Source: Alteribacter natronophilus | Lineage (GTDB): Bacteria > Bacillota > Bacilli > Bacillales > Salisediminibacteriaceae | NCBI RefSeq assembly: GCF_006007885.1 | Contig: NZ_VCRO01000002.1 | Coordinates: forward strand, 186,001-250,000 | Length of the DNA: 64,000 bases | Reading direction: 5' to 3' | Part shown: positions 29,500 through 39,486 of the stretch, piece by piece | How the letters are laid out: the number at the start of each line of letters is the position of its first letter | Numbering within the stretch: the first letter of the stretch is position 1 | The notes under the pieces: generated by a model | What the model was told of the DNA's origin: nothing | Seen by the model: only the letters and a program-made list of their open reading frames with translations | The model's database searches: none | Translations under genes and position numbers: made by a program

Positions 29500-30504
29500 T
29501 TGTTCATAAAACCGATCGACAAACCCCTCAGACTCCTAAAACTGGAAGCTTTAGCCCGACGACTTCCGCATAACCACCCTAAACATCAGGAAATTCTGCA
29601 GAAACTGTACCGGGCAGAGGCCGGATACAGTGGCGAAAAATCTCTTCACTACTACCTCACCCAAAAAGCAGGCAGACAGTACCGAATCCTCCACAGTGTG
29701 AAACTCAACACTCTCGGTCATGATTTTCAAATGGATTTTCTTCTCCTGCACCAGACTCACCTGCTGATTCTAGAAGTAAAAAACATAGCGGGCACGCTTA
29801 GATTCGAGCCGGACCGTCATCAGGTTATCTGGACGAAGCCCGACAATAGTGTTAAAGTTCTGCCTGATTTTTATCTGCAGGCCATCATTCAAAAGGAACA
29901 CCTTGCAAACTGGATTTCAGAAGCCGATCTGCCGCAGATTCCAATTAATCCACTTGTGGTCATTTCCAACCCCAATTGCAGGCTTGAAATTCCGCCGCAG
30001 TTTAACAATCATCCTTCTATCAGGAACATGATCAGAAGTGCCTACCTCCCAACCAGACTTTCTTCCGAGTTAAATCAACATTCAAAAGCGACCTTCTCAT
30101 TATCCAAACTTGAGTCACTCATTTTAGAGCATAATTTACCCGACGATCAATGTATTCTAAAAGAAACAGGTGTGAAGCCTGGGGAGCTCACGACCGGAGT
30201 GCTGTGCCCAGCCTGTCTCAATAAACGAATGATCAAACATCGTTACCGATGGCTGTGCAGTCATTGCGGGAAGAAAAGCAGAAACGCACACGTGGATACA
30301 CTGATAGACTTTTCACTACTTGTAGGACCGCTGATTACAAATATCGAATTCAGATGGTTTGCCCAAATAGAATCAGCATCTACGGCAAAGCATCTTTTAA
30401 GAGAATTGAAACTGCCTGTTGCAGGACATAACCGAGGCCGCTTTTACAGCCTCACCCACATAACGGGCAACCTCCAGGTAAACCCACCCAATTCCCTATC
30501 CTAA
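29500..30504 (+). CDS. NERD (nuclease-related) domain protein with zinc ribbon
   Basis: 334 residues. NERD domain at about 40-160 with the nuclease-fold acids and lysine: Asp79 (QMDFLLL), Glu92-x-Lys94 (LEVKNI). A zinc ribbon Cys236-x2-Cys239 ... Cys253-x2-Cys256 lies near the C terminus. Soluble; probably nucleic-acid binding or cutting, target unknown. TTG start at 29500 after AGAGGTG. Lower GC than its neighbours and absent from this position in B. subtilis, suggesting transfer. Confidence 0.8.
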   Translation: MFIKPIDKPLRLLKLEALARRLPHNHPKHQEILQKLYRAEAGYSGEKSLHYYLTQKAGRQYRILHSVKLNTLGHDFQMDFLLLHQTHLLILEVKNIAGTLRFEPDRHQVIWTKPDNSVKVLPDFYLQAIIQKEHLANWISEADLPQIPINPLVVISNPNCRLEIPPQFNNHPSIRNMIRSAYLPTRLSSELNQHSKATFSLSKLESLILEHNLPDDQCILKETGVKPGELTTGVLCPACLNKRMIKHRYRWLCSHCGKKSRNAHVDTLIDFSLLVGPLITNIEFRWFAQIESASTAKHLLRELKLPVAGHNRGRFYSLTHITGNLQVNPPNSLS

Positions 30505-30589
30505 ACCCCCGCCCCCGGACATACCCTTTACAGAGACGTGCTGTCCGCAGCCGAAGTCCAACCCGCAGAAAACCCATTTACCCAAAACA

Positions 30590-30690
30590 ACTCAGCAAAC
30601 CCGCAGCCCGCCAAACTAAAAACCAAAACAAAGAACCGCAAGCCAAAAACGCCAAACCAAAAACCGCAAAACCAACCACCACACCCCAAA
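30590..30690 (+). other. A/C-only low-complexity stretch
   Basis: About 100 bases almost without T and poor in G on this strand, made of CCAAAAAC, CCGCAA and CCAACC runs. No gene seen from 30505 to 30864 and no clear terminator for the NERD gene. A TATACT at 30823-30828 may be the -10 of the nuo promoter; I found no matching -35. Confidence 0.5.
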
Positions 30691-30864
30691 GCGAGGTGAT
30701 CCTCCCGCAATAAATCCGTACAAAAAACACACAAAACAACGCTTCGACAAAAACCGTTCGAAACTCCTAAAGGTATAATTCGAATTATTTAGAATATTGA
30801 AGTAATAGAATGCGAAATAAAGTATACTCAGAGTAAGTTGGCGAATGGAGGGAGAAGTGACAGT

Positions 30865-31236
30865 ATGGATCTGGCGCTATACTACTCGAATTACACGTAC
30901 GTCGTCATCTTTATGCTGCTGGGCATTGCGCTTCCGGTGGCGGCACTTACGGCAGGCCGGTTTCTGAGGCCGAAGAATCCCTACGAGGATAAGCTCATCA
31001 CGTACGAGAGCGGGATCAGGCCGACGGGGGATGCCCAAGTGCGTTTTCATGTTGCCTACTATATCATTGCCCTCGAATTTGTGATCTTCGATGTTGAAAC
31101 CGTTTTCCTTTATCCGTGGGCCGTGGCTCTTGGCCAGCTCGGCTGGACCGGACTCAATGCAATGCTGATCTTCATTTTCATACTTGGATTGGGACTTGCA
31201 TATTCCTGGAAAAAGAAGGTGCTAGAATGGAATTGA
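30865..31236 (+). CDS. nuoA: NADH-quinone oxidoreductase subunit A
   Basis: 123 residues, three membrane helices. Conserved loop [16 protein letters not shown] and acidic EFVIFDVE in helix 2. ATG 30865 (MDLALYYSN) follows GGAGGGAG. First of eleven complex I genes. Its end overlaps nuoB by ten bases. Confidence 0.95.
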   Translation: MDLALYYSNYTYVVIFMLLGIALPVAALTAGRFLRPKNPYEDKLITYESGIRPTGDAQVRFHVAYYIIALEFVIFDVETVFLYPWAVALGQLGWTGLNAMLIFIFILGLGLAYSWKKKVLEWN

Positions 31237-31757
31237 AAGGATTTCAGGATCTGGAAAAGTACGATCCGAGGCTCGCTGAGGATCTTAAACGTAATGTTCT
31301 GTTTACAAAAGTGGAGCAGGTGAAGGCGTGGGCACGAACGCGTTCACTCTGGCCGCTCACATTCGGCCTAGCGTGCTGCGCCATTGAAATGATGGGGACG
31401 GGGGCTGCCCGCTATGACTTTGACCGTTTCGGGGTTATTTTTCGTGCTTCCCCGCGCCATGCGGATCTCATGATTGTGGCGGGAACCGTTACAGCGAAGA
31501 TGGCACCGGTGCTCCGCCAGCTGTACGATCAGATGCCCGAGCCGAAGTGGGTGATCGCCATGGGCTCGTGCGCTACATGCGGCGGTCCATACAAAAATGC
31601 GTACAGCGTCCTAAACGGCGTCGACAAAATTGTACCGGTTGACGTGTACGTACCAGGCTGTCCGCCGACACCGCCGGCACTCCTCGACGGTGTGGAGCTT
31701 CTCCGGGAAAAAATCCGCCGTGAAGCGAGAGGCGAACAGGTGGTGGCGAAAAAATGA
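31227..31757 (+). CDS. nuoB: NADH-quinone oxidoreductase subunit B
   Basis: 176 residues. Carries the terminal 4Fe-4S cluster N2 next to quinone: adjacent Cys-Cys in LACCAIEMM, then GSCATCGG and [11 protein letters not shown] 31227 lies within the end of nuoA; the frame opens further upstream inside nuoA without a ribosome site. Confidence 0.95.
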   Translation: MELKGFQDLEKYDPRLAEDLKRNVLFTKVEQVKAWARTRSLWPLTFGLACCAIEMMGTGAARYDFDRFGVIFRASPRHADLMIVAGTVTAKMAPVLRQLYDQMPEPKWVIAMGSCATCGGPYKNAYSVLNGVDKIVPVDVYVPGCPPTPPALLDGVELLREKIRREARGEQVVAKK

Positions 31758-32236
31758 CCGAGGAATATCTCGAACTCGTAAGCGCAAGAATCAATAACAT
31801 TGCCGGACACGACAGCGCTGTGGAAGAGGCAAAACTGAATTTTGGCAAACCGATGGTCACCATCAGTACCGAAAACTGGACCCAGGACACGGCACGCATG
31901 CTGCACGATGATCCCGAGCTGAAGTTCAACTTCCTGAGCTGTCTAACCGGCATCGACTACGAAGAGCACATGGAAGTGGTGTACAACCTGTATTCGATTC
32001 CGCACAACCAATATCTCTACGTAAAAGTGAAAACGCCGCGGGACAATCCGGAAGTGCAGTCCGTTCAGCCGGTCTGGAAAACGGCAGACTGGCTGGAAAG
32101 AGAGACGTATGACCTGTTAGGAATCAGCTTCCCGGGTCATAGAAATCTTAAACGCATTCTCCTGGAGGACGACTGGGAGGGGCACCCGCTCAGAAAAGAC
32201 TACGTTACAGATAAAAAAGCGATGGGCTTGGATTAA
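31754..32236 (+). CDS. nuoC: NADH-quinone oxidoreductase subunit C
   Basis: 160 residues, the 30-kDa subunit. Signature block [23 protein letters not shown]. Separate from NuoD, unlike the fused NuoCD of enterics. Starts in an ATGA overlap with nuoB. Confidence 0.94.
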   Translation: MTEEYLELVSARINNIAGHDSAVEEAKLNFGKPMVTISTENWTQDTARMLHDDPELKFNFLSCLTGIDYEEHMEVVYNLYSIPHNQYLYVKVKTPRDNPEVQSVQPVWKTADWLERETYDLLGISFPGHRNLKRILLEDDWEGHPLRKDYVTDKKAMGLD

Positions 32237-32251
32237 GGGGGCGCAGAAGAC

Positions 32252-33361
32252 ATGTCAATTCGTACGGAACAGATGACACTGAACATGGGACCGCAGCACC
32301 CGAGTACCCACGGGGTATTCAGGCTCGTGCTGACGATCGAAGGGGAGACGATCGTCAAAGCCGAACCGGTCATCGGCTACCTGCACCGGGGATCGGAAAA
32401 ACTCGCAGAAAACCTCCTCTACACACAGTTCATTCCATACACCGACCGTCTCGATTACTTAAACGCCATGACGAACAACTATATCTACTGCGCCGGGGTG
32501 GAGGAACTCCTTGACTGGGAAATTCCCGAGCGGGCCGAGTACCTGCGCGTGCTTGTGATGGAACTGAACCGGATCGCCAGCCACCTGGTGTGGTGGGGCA
32601 CCTTCCTCCTCGACATTGGCGCGCTCAGCCCGTTTCTTTACGCGTTCCGCGACCGGGATCTGATTCTCGACCGGCTGAACGAAATCAGCGGCGCGCGGAT
32701 GACGTTTAACTACGTGCGCATCGGCGGTGTGAAGTGGGACGCACCTGACGGCTGGATCGAAAAAGTCCAGGAGACCGTCAAGGAAGTGCGTGAAAACATC
32801 CACGAATACGACCGTCTCGTCACCGGCAATGAAATTTTCCAGGCCCGGACGATCGGGGTGGGGAAAATCACCCAGGAGGATGCCATCAACTGGGGTCTAT
32901 CCGGTCCGATTGCCAGAGGAAGCGGCCTGAAATTTGACCTGAGAAAAGAGGAACCGTACTCCATCTACGACCGGTTCGATTTTGACGTGCCAACGTTCCA
33001 GGAAGGGGACGTGTACGCACGCTATAAAACCAGGATTGCCGAGATGCACGAGTCGCTCAAAATTATCGAGCAGGCGTGCGCCGACATTCCGGACGGAGAG
33101 TACATCCATAAAAAAGGCAAGCGGATCATGATGATCAAGCCGAAGCCGGGCGAAGTGTATAAACGCTGTGAAGCCTCAAAAGGGGAGATCGGCGTCTACA
33201 TCGTGAGCGACGGCAAAACCCAGCCGTACCGGGTGAAACTTCGCCGGCCTTCATTTGTAAATGTCCAGATCCTCCAGGACTATCTGGTTGGTGAGCCGAT
33301 CGCCAATCTTGTTGCCATTTTCGGAAGCCTCGATATCGTGCTCGGGGAGGTGGATGCGTAA
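32252..33361 (+). CDS. nuoD: NADH-quinone oxidoreductase subunit D
   Basis: 369 residues, the 49-kDa subunit lining the quinone pocket. N-terminal NMGPQHPSTHGVFRL with the quinone His, then VIGYLHRGSEKLAE. RBS AGGGGGCGCAG. The stop is directly followed by the nuoH ATG. Confidence 0.95.
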   Translation: MSIRTEQMTLNMGPQHPSTHGVFRLVLTIEGETIVKAEPVIGYLHRGSEKLAENLLYTQFIPYTDRLDYLNAMTNNYIYCAGVEELLDWEIPERAEYLRVLVMELNRIASHLVWWGTFLLDIGALSPFLYAFRDRDLILDRLNEISGARMTFNYVRIGGVKWDAPDGWIEKVQETVKEVRENIHEYDRLVTGNEIFQARTIGVGKITQEDAINWGLSGPIARGSGLKFDLRKEEPYSIYDRFDFDVPTFQEGDVYARYKTRIAEMHESLKIIEQACADIPDGEYIHKKGKRIMMIKPKPGEVYKRCEASKGEIGVYIVSDGKTQPYRVKLRRPSFVNVQILQDYLVGEPIANLVAIFGSLDIVLGEVDA

Positions 33362-34324
33362 ATGGAACTGCTGATGATGGTCGTCTACGCCGTCACCGTT
33401 CTCATGCTCCTGCTCGGGGCTGTTACGTATTCAATTCTGTTTGAGCGGAAAGTCATCGGCTACATGCAGGTGCGCCACGGACCGAACCGTCACGGGCCGT
33501 TCGGGATGCTCCAGACGATCGCGGACGTTTCAAAGCTTCTCATGAAAGAGGACGTGATTCCAAAAGCCGCTGACCGTCCGATCTTTATCCTCGCCCCAGT
33601 GGTGGCGTTTGTTCCGGCGTTTGCGATCTTTGCCACAATCGCCTGGAGCGAAAACATTTACGCGGCGGATCTCAACATCGGAGTTCTGTACTTTATAGGC
33701 ATCAGCTCCATTACGACTCTCGGCGTAATCATGGGCGGCTGGAGCTCGAACAATAAGTATTCCCTTATGGGCGCCATGCGCGGCGTGGCACAGGTGATCA
33801 GCTACGAAATCCCGCTTGTGCTGTCTATCGTCGGTGTGGTGATTCTCGCCGGCACACTCAACTTCAGGGAGATTGTCCTGTATCAGGAGACGATCGGACT
33901 GTGGCTCATCATCCCGCAGTTTCTCGCCTTTCTCGTATACATGATCGCAGCGATCGCCGAGCTCAACCGGTCACCGTTTGACCTTCCGGAAGCGGAATCA
34001 GAGCTCGTATCCGGCTATCACACGGAATATTCGGGTTTCCGGTTTGCCTTCTTCATGCTCGCCGAGTACACGTACGCCCTCGCCATTTCAGCACTCGCAA
34101 CCACACTCTTCCTCGGCGGCTGGCTCGGACCTGCATTTCTGCCGGGAATTGTCTGGTTCCTCCTGAAAATGTGCGGATTCATGTTCATCTGGTTCTGGCT
34201 CCGCGCCACGCTTCCAAGGGCACGGGTCGATCACCTGATGGGCTTCGGGTGGAAAGTGCTTATTCCGCTGGCGCTTCTGAACATCGTCGTCACGGCGGTC
34301 ATCAAAGTCTGGATGGGGTGGTAG
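33362..34324 (+). CDS. nuoH: NADH-quinone oxidoreductase subunit H
   Basis: 320 residues, about eight membrane helices. Connects the quinone site to the membrane arm. Signatures ERKVIGYMQVRHGPNRHGP and AELNRSPFDLPEAESELVSG. Starts on the base after the nuoD stop. Confidence 0.95.
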   Translation: MELLMMVVYAVTVLMLLLGAVTYSILFERKVIGYMQVRHGPNRHGPFGMLQTIADVSKLLMKEDVIPKAADRPIFILAPVVAFVPAFAIFATIAWSENIYAADLNIGVLYFIGISSITTLGVIMGGWSSNNKYSLMGAMRGVAQVISYEIPLVLSIVGVVILAGTLNFREIVLYQETIGLWLIIPQFLAFLVYMIAAIAELNRSPFDLPEAESELVSGYHTEYSGFRFAFFMLAEYTYALAISALATTLFLGGWLGPAFLPGIVWFLLKMCGFMFIWFWLRATLPRARVDHLMGFGWKVLIPLALLNIVVTAVIKVWMGW

Positions 34325-34325
34325 G

Positions 34326-35207
34326 ATGTTCCGGTTATTAAAAGGATTCGGCGTGACGCTGAATTACTTCCGTAAAAAGAAATTTACGATTCAGTACCCG
34401 GAGGAGCGGGTCCACATGCCCGAGCGCTTCCGGGGGGTTCATCGCTTTTTTCCGGAAAAGTGCATCGTCTGCGATCTCTGTGCCAAAGTGTGTCCCACAG
34501 ACGTGATCAGCCTCACTGGGAAAAAAAGCGAAGCGAACCCGAAAAAGAAAGTAATCGACACGTACAATATCGATTTCCAGGGCTGCATTCTGTGTGACTT
34601 CTGCACGGAAGTGTGTCCCACCAGCGCCATCGTCATGACAGCCCGCTACGACAATCTGTCTTCCTACAGCCGCGATGAGCACTTCAAGGATATGCGCTGG
34701 CTCACCGATAACAAAGTCTACGGCAACTACAAGGAGCCGGAAGTGGAGGAAGCCGAGAAGGCGGCGAAAAAAGCAGAGAAAACCGAAAAGCCGGCGGCAA
34801 AACGAGCGGCAAAGGCCCCAGTGGACAAAAAAGCAGCTGAAAAATCCGAAAAGGATCCAGTGAAGAAAACAGCCGCTGGAAAAGCGGAAAAAGCCCCGGT
34901 CGAAAAGCCGGCAGCGGCAAAGAAACCCGCTGCAGAAAAAACGGAAAAGGCAGAGAAGGCAGAAAAACCAGTACCTCCTGAAACAGCCGGTCCTGCGGCC
35001 AAAGGCAAAGCTTCTTCACAGGAAGCTGCGGAGCGCAGGGAACTGAAAAAAGAAAAGAAAGACGAAAACGACAGCTCGGAGGAAACGGCTGCGGTGAAGG
35101 AAGAACCGCAGCAAAAACAGGCAGAACCTCCGGAAAGTACCCCCCGGACGGAGCAAACCCGGAATGAAAACGAGCCGCCGGACGAGAAGGGGAGGGGAGA
35201 CGCATGA
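34326..35207 (+). CDS. nuoI: NADH-quinone oxidoreductase subunit I with a long charged C-terminal extension
   Basis: 293 residues, about twice the family norm. Two 4Fe-4S motifs: Cys46-x2-Cys49-x2-Cys52-x3-Cys56 and Cys87-x2-Cys90-x2-Cys93-x3-Cys97. From about residue 138 to the end it is Lys/Ala/Glu/Pro repeats (EKAAKKAEKTEKPAAKRAAK type), low complexity, ending more acidic. No cysteines or membrane helices in the tail. Overlaps nuoJ by four bases, so the tail is truly in frame. Confidence 0.93.
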   Translation: MFRLLKGFGVTLNYFRKKKFTIQYPEERVHMPERFRGVHRFFPEKCIVCDLCAKVCPTDVISLTGKKSEANPKKKVIDTYNIDFQGCILCDFCTEVCPTSAIVMTARYDNLSSYSRDEHFKDMRWLTDNKVYGNYKEPEVEEAEKAAKKAEKTEKPAAKRAAKAPVDKKAAEKSEKDPVKKTAAGKAEKAPVEKPAAAKKPAAEKTEKAEKAEKPVPPETAGPAAKGKASSQEAAERRELKKEKKDENDSSEETAAVKEEPQQKQAEPPESTPRTEQTRNENEPPDEKGRGDA

Positions 35208-35701
35208 GTGCTGAAATGATTTTTTTCCTCATACTCGGAACAATCGTGATTGCCTGTTCCGTACTGGTGCTCATCCTGAACAAGATCTCCCACCGGATCG
35301 CATCGATGGCATTTGCATTCATGGCGATTGCCGGTTTGTACTTTCTTCTCCGGGCGGAATTTATCGGGATCATACAGATCATGGTTTATGTGGGAGCCGT
35401 CTCGATTCTGTTTATTTTCGGGATGATGCTCACCGACCACCGCGCCAAAGGCTTCGGTCCGGAGCGGAGCCGGGTGCATAAATTGCTCAGTTTCACAGGC
35501 GTGGGTATTCTCCTCGGGACGATCCTTTACGGCGTGCTGCAGGCGGATTTCGCTCCAAATGACAACCCTTACGTGGGCTCGGCCGAAATGATCGGGCTCG
35601 AACTGTACGGGAATTACCTGATTGCCTTTATCGGTGTCGGTGTTCTCCTCCTGGCGGCTCTCACCGGTGCGATCGTACTGGCGCGGAAGGAGGCGGAGTA
35701 G
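35204..35701 (+). CDS. nuoJ: NADH-quinone oxidoreductase subunit J
   Basis: 165 residues, five membrane helices of the proton-pumping arm. Signature [25 protein letters not shown] overlaps the nuoI stop. Confidence 0.94.
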   Translation: MSAEMIFFLILGTIVIACSVLVLILNKISHRIASMAFAFMAIAGLYFLLRAEFIGIIQIMVYVGAVSILFIFGMMLTDHRAKGFGPERSRVHKLLSFTGVGILLGTILYGVLQADFAPNDNPYVGSAEMIGLELYGNYLIAFIGVGVLLLAALTGAIVLARKEAE

Positions 35702-35702
35702 A

Positions 35703-36011
35703 ATGGTTTCCTTGAATCTCTTTCTCGCACTCGCGGCCATTCTCTTCTGTATCGGACTGTACGGCGTGCTGACCCGCCGCCATCTTGTCATCATTCTTGT
35801 CAGTATCGAGCTGATGCTCAATGCCGTAAACATTAACCTTGTTGCTTTTTCCAGTATCGGCCCTTTTGCAAACATTACCGGGCAGGTGTTTACGATCTTC
35901 GTCATTACGGTGGCGGCAGCGGAGGCGGCTGTGGGACTTGCGATCCTGATTGCCCTTTACCGTAACCGATCGTCAATCGACGTCATCAAACAGGACCTGC
36001 TCCGATGGTAG
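35703..36011 (+). CDS. nuoK: NADH-quinone oxidoreductase subunit K
   Basis: 102 residues, three membrane helices. Contains the two conserved membrane Glu in [13 protein letters not shown] and [13 protein letters not shown] 35703 one base after the nuoJ stop; GGAGGCGGAG just upstream. Confidence 0.95.
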   Translation: MVSLNLFLALAAILFCIGLYGVLTRRHLVIILVSIELMLNAVNINLVAFSSIGPFANITGQVFTIFVITVAAAEAAVGLAILIALYRNRSSIDVIKQDLLRW

Positions 36012-36093
36012 ATTCAACGTTTCACTCGTTCAGACCAATCCTCGCCCCTGCAGACAACTGGTGTGCCGGGGAAAAAGAGAAGAAGGTGATCGT

Positions 36094-37953
36094 ATGATAC
36101 AGAATGCCTGGCTGATACCGCTTCTTCCCCTCGCTGCCTTCGTGATCCTGCTTCTTGGAGGCAGACAGCTGAAGCAGGCGGCCCCGGTAATTGCCATTGC
36201 GTCTGTAGCCGGCGCGTTTGTGCTCTCTTCAGTGGTACTGATGGAGCGAATCGGGGGAGATACGTTTGCCGCAACGGTCCGCTGGCTCACGATCGGGCCT
36301 GTGGATGTGACGATGGGATTTGAAGTGACGGCACTTAACAGTCTGATGCTGTTTGTCGTCACAGCCGTCAGCCTCCTCGTCCATATCTTTTCAAAGCGCT
36401 ATATGGCTGAAGACGGCAGAATTCACGTATTTTACGGGTATCTGACGTTTTTCACATTTTCCATGCTCGGTCTCGTCCTGGCACCGAACCTGCTTCAGCT
36501 TTTCATATTCTGGGAGCTTGTCGGGCTCTGTTCGTTCCTGCTTGTGGGCTTCTGGTATTTCAAAAAAGAAGCAGCCGACGCGGCAAAGAAAGCGTTTCTT
36601 GTGACCCGGATCGGTGACGTGGGGCTGCTTGTGGGGCTCGTCCTCCTGTTTAACGCCACCGGAAGTTTTGAATACGGAGCGGCGTTTGCTGCAGTCGAAG
36701 CCGGCGAGGTTTCCGGCACGATGGTAACCGTCATTGCTCTCTGTATTTTTCTCGGAGCAGTGGGAAAAAGTGCGCAGTTTCCCCTTCACGTCTGGCTTCC
36801 GGACGCGATGGAAGGGCCGACACCGGTCAGTGCACTCATCCACGCCGCTACGATGGTGGCCGCGGGGGTGTATCTCGTTGCGGTAACGTACCCGCTGTTT
36901 CTTGCGTCGGGTACAGCGCTGACTGTGGTGGCATACACAGGAGCGATCACCGCTGTGTTCGCAGCTTCGATTGCTCTCGTTAACACGGATATCAAACGGG
37001 TTCTCGCATATTCCACGGTGAGCCAGCTCGGACTCATGATGCTGGCGCTCGGCACCGCGGGTTACGTGGCAGGGCTGTTTCATCTCATGACGCACGCTTT
37101 TTTTAAGGCACTGCTGTTCCTGGCGGCGGGATCCGTCATTCTGGCGCTCCACCACCGGCAGGACATTACCCGTATGGGTGGCCTGTGGCACAGGATGCGC
37201 ACTACTGCAGTCACCTTTCTCATCGGAACACTGGCGATCGCAGGGATCTTCCCCCTTGCCGGTTTCTGGAGCAAGGAGGCGGTACTGGCGGCTGTCTGGG
37301 CAAACGGAGACGTGGTCCTCATCACACTTGCAGCACTGACGACTGTACTTACGGCGTTTTACATGTTCCGCCTGTTTTTCAGAGTTTTTGCCGGCACGTA
37401 CCGGGGAGATGTGGAAGCCCCTGCCGAGAACGGAAAAACGGTGACAGTTCCGCTCATCGTGCTCGCTGTTTTCGCGGTCACAGCCGGCTTCGTTCACTTT
37501 CCCCTGAACGGCTACTGGCTGGAAGGGTTCATGACTGCGGGTCTTAACTACGGCGATCAGGCTCACGGCGGTCTCGGCCTCGCAGCAGTATCACTACTTC
37601 TGGCAGCAGCAGGAGCAGGGCTTGCCTGGCGGCTGTACGGAAAAGGAGAGGAGTCGGGGATGCAGGAAAAAGTGCCTGCCGTCCACCACCTCCTTGAAAA
37701 CAAGTACTATATCGATGAAATCTATGCAGCTGTGATTGTCCGGCCGCTTATGACGCTGAGCCGCCTGTTTGTAGAAGTGGACCGGTGGATCATTGACGGA
37801 GCGGTCAACTTTACCGGAGCCATTACGTTCAGAACCGGCAGACAGGCAGGCAAACAGCATAACGGCCAGCTGCAGACATACGGGCTTGTGAGTGTGGCAG
37901 GCGGAATTGCGCTTATTGCTGCAGTCTTCGCTGTAAGGGGGTATTTCGGATGA
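36094..37953 (+). CDS. nuoL: NADH-quinone oxidoreductase subunit L
   Basis: 619 residues. Mrp-antiporter-like proton pump with the lateral helix at the C terminus. Motifs FIFWELVGLCSFLL and PTPVSALIHAATMVAAGVY. ATG 36094 (MIQNAWLIPL) follows AGAAGAAGGTG; the frame opens earlier inside nuoK. Ends in an ATGA overlap with nuoM. Confidence 0.95.
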   Translation: MIQNAWLIPLLPLAAFVILLLGGRQLKQAAPVIAIASVAGAFVLSSVVLMERIGGDTFAATVRWLTIGPVDVTMGFEVTALNSLMLFVVTAVSLLVHIFSKRYMAEDGRIHVFYGYLTFFTFSMLGLVLAPNLLQLFIFWELVGLCSFLLVGFWYFKKEAADAAKKAFLVTRIGDVGLLVGLVLLFNATGSFEYGAAFAAVEAGEVSGTMVTVIALCIFLGAVGKSAQFPLHVWLPDAMEGPTPVSALIHAATMVAAGVYLVAVTYPLFLASGTALTVVAYTGAITAVFAASIALVNTDIKRVLAYSTVSQLGLMMLALGTAGYVAGLFHLMTHAFFKALLFLAAGSVILALHHRQDITRMGGLWHRMRTTAVTFLIGTLAIAGIFPLAGFWSKEAVLAAVWANGDVVLITLAALTTVLTAFYMFRLFFRVFAGTYRGDVEAPAENGKTVTVPLIVLAVFAVTAGFVHFPLNGYWLEGFMTAGLNYGDQAHGGLGLAAVSLLLAAAGAGLAWRLYGKGEESGMQEKVPAVHHLLENKYYIDEIYAAVIVRPLMTLSRLFVEVDRWIIDGAVNFTGAITFRTGRQAGKQHNGQLQTYGLVSVAGGIALIAAVFAVRGYFG

Positions 37954-39479
37954 CCGGAAATCTGCTGAGTGTACTCGTGTTCCTGCCGCTTGCCGGTGCA
38001 CTGATTCTACTGATGCTTCCAAGGGAAAATCACGGTCTCATCCGCTCGATGGCCGGAGGGACTGCCCTGCTGACGCTTGGTGTCTCCCTGTTCGCCTGGA
38101 GCCGTTTTGACGGTGCAGCCAGCGGGATGCAGCTCGGTGAAAGCTATCCGTGGATCGACTTCGGGATGGCGGCGGTACGCTACGAGCTCGGTGTTGACGG
38201 GCTGTCCATGCCGCTTCTCGTTCTTACCACGGTCATCGCGGCAATAGCCGTGCTGGCTTCTGTGAAGATAACAGAACGGGTGAAGGAGTACTTCGTCTGG
38301 ATGCTCGTTCTTACCACCGGTCTCCTTGGCGTCTTCACGGCTCTCGACCTGTTCCTGTTTTTCCTGTTTTTCGAGCTGACACTGATTCCGGTGTTTTTCC
38401 TGATCAGCATCTGGGGCGGAAAGGAGCGGAACCGCGCTGCATTTAAATTCCTTCTCTACACGGGGCTCGGGAGTGCGGTCATGTTCGTTGCTTTTATCGC
38501 CCTGGCGTTTACAGGTGCCGAAGCTGCGGCCTCAGCACAGGCTTCGTTCAATATGATCGTGCTGGCAGACATGTTTGCAAACCCGGCTATTCCTGAAGTG
38601 CTGGGAACCGCAGTCCGGGCAGGACTTTTTGCCGCAGTGGTGCTGGCATTTGCGGTAAAACTGCCGGTTTTCCCGCTTCATACATGGCTTCCGGCTGCCT
38701 ACACCCAGGCACCGGTGCCGGTGACGATGATTCTTGCCGGTGTCATGTCGAAGATGGGGGCGTACGGGGTGCTCCGGGTCGGCTACGGAATTTTACCGGA
38801 CCAGGCCGCCACGTTTGCTGCCGTAATTGCCATTTTCGGTGTCATCAACATCATTTACGGCGCCTGTCTCGCCCTCGTGCAGACGGACCTGAAAATGCTC
38901 ATCGCCTACGGAAGCATGAGCCACATGGGGATTATTCTTCTGGGTGCTGCTTCGTATACCCAGGCAGGCATGCAGGGCGCGATATTTCAGATGGTCTCCC
39001 ACGGCCTGATTGCCGCACTCCTGTTCTTTATTGCCGGTGCTCTGTACGAGCGGACGAAGACAGGCGCACTATCGGAACTCGGCGGCCTGTCCAGGTCTGT
39101 GCCGGTTCTGGCAGGATTTATGCTTGCAGCGGCAATGGCGTCTCTTGGACTTCCGGGGCTCTCCGGATTTGTAAGTGAGCTTCTTGCCTTTATGGGCATT
39201 TTCGGTGCCGGTGATCTCATTCCGGCGGCAGCGGTCATCGGGATTATTGGGGTCATCGGGATGATTCTTACCGCAGGATACCTGCTCATTGCCGTTCAGC
39301 GCACGGCGTTCGGGGAAATGAAGGAGCAGTTTAAAGGGCTTCCAGATGTGCGTCCCGGAGAGTATGTACCGCTGATCGGGCTCCTTGGACTGAGCATCCT
39401 GATCGGTGTTTATCCGAACCTTTTGAGCGATATCATCAATACAACCGTAATCGACATAATTACAAGGGCAGGGGGGTGA
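37950..39479 (+). CDS. nuoM: NADH-quinone oxidoreductase subunit M
   Basis: 509 residues, about 14 membrane helices. Antiporter-like proton pump. Conserved FFLFFELTLIPVFFLI with the key Glu, and FPLHTWLPAAYTQAPVPVT. Coupled to nuoL. Confidence 0.95.
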   Translation: MTGNLLSVLVFLPLAGALILLMLPRENHGLIRSMAGGTALLTLGVSLFAWSRFDGAASGMQLGESYPWIDFGMAAVRYELGVDGLSMPLLVLTTVIAAIAVLASVKITERVKEYFVWMLVLTTGLLGVFTALDLFLFFLFFELTLIPVFFLISIWGGKERNRAAFKFLLYTGLGSAVMFVAFIALAFTGAEAAASAQASFNMIVLADMFANPAIPEVLGTAVRAGLFAAVVLAFAVKLPVFPLHTWLPAAYTQAPVPVTMILAGVMSKMGAYGVLRVGYGILPDQAATFAAVIAIFGVINIIYGACLALVQTDLKMLIAYGSMSHMGIILLGAASYTQAGMQGAIFQMVSHGLIAALLFFIAGALYERTKTGALSELGGLSRSVPVLAGFMLAAAMASLGLPGLSGFVSELLAFMGIFGAGDLIPAAAVIGIIGVIGMILTAGYLLIAVQRTAFGEMKEQFKGLPDVRPGEYVPLIGLLGLSILIGVYPNLLSDIINTTVIDIITRAGG

Positions 39480-39486
39480 CGGAGGA

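Noticed and set aside
29234..29522. Overlapping open frames on both strands after atpC
   Set aside because: They read through the terminator and the CGATTTCCC array; no ribosome sites and low complexity.
30774..30779. TATAAT upstream of nuoA as nuo promoter
   Set aside because: No acceptable -35 at the right distance; not listed as a promoter.
34727..35905. 392-residue minus-strand frame opposite nuoI-nuoK
   Set aside because: Shadow of the Lys/Ala/Glu/Pro tail of NuoI (Phe/Ser/Ala-rich reverse complement) and of nuoJ; no start signal.
36391..37566. 391-residue minus-strand frame opposite nuoL
   Set aside because: Antisense shadow of a well-supported gene; Arg/His/Cys-rich composition typical of such shadows.
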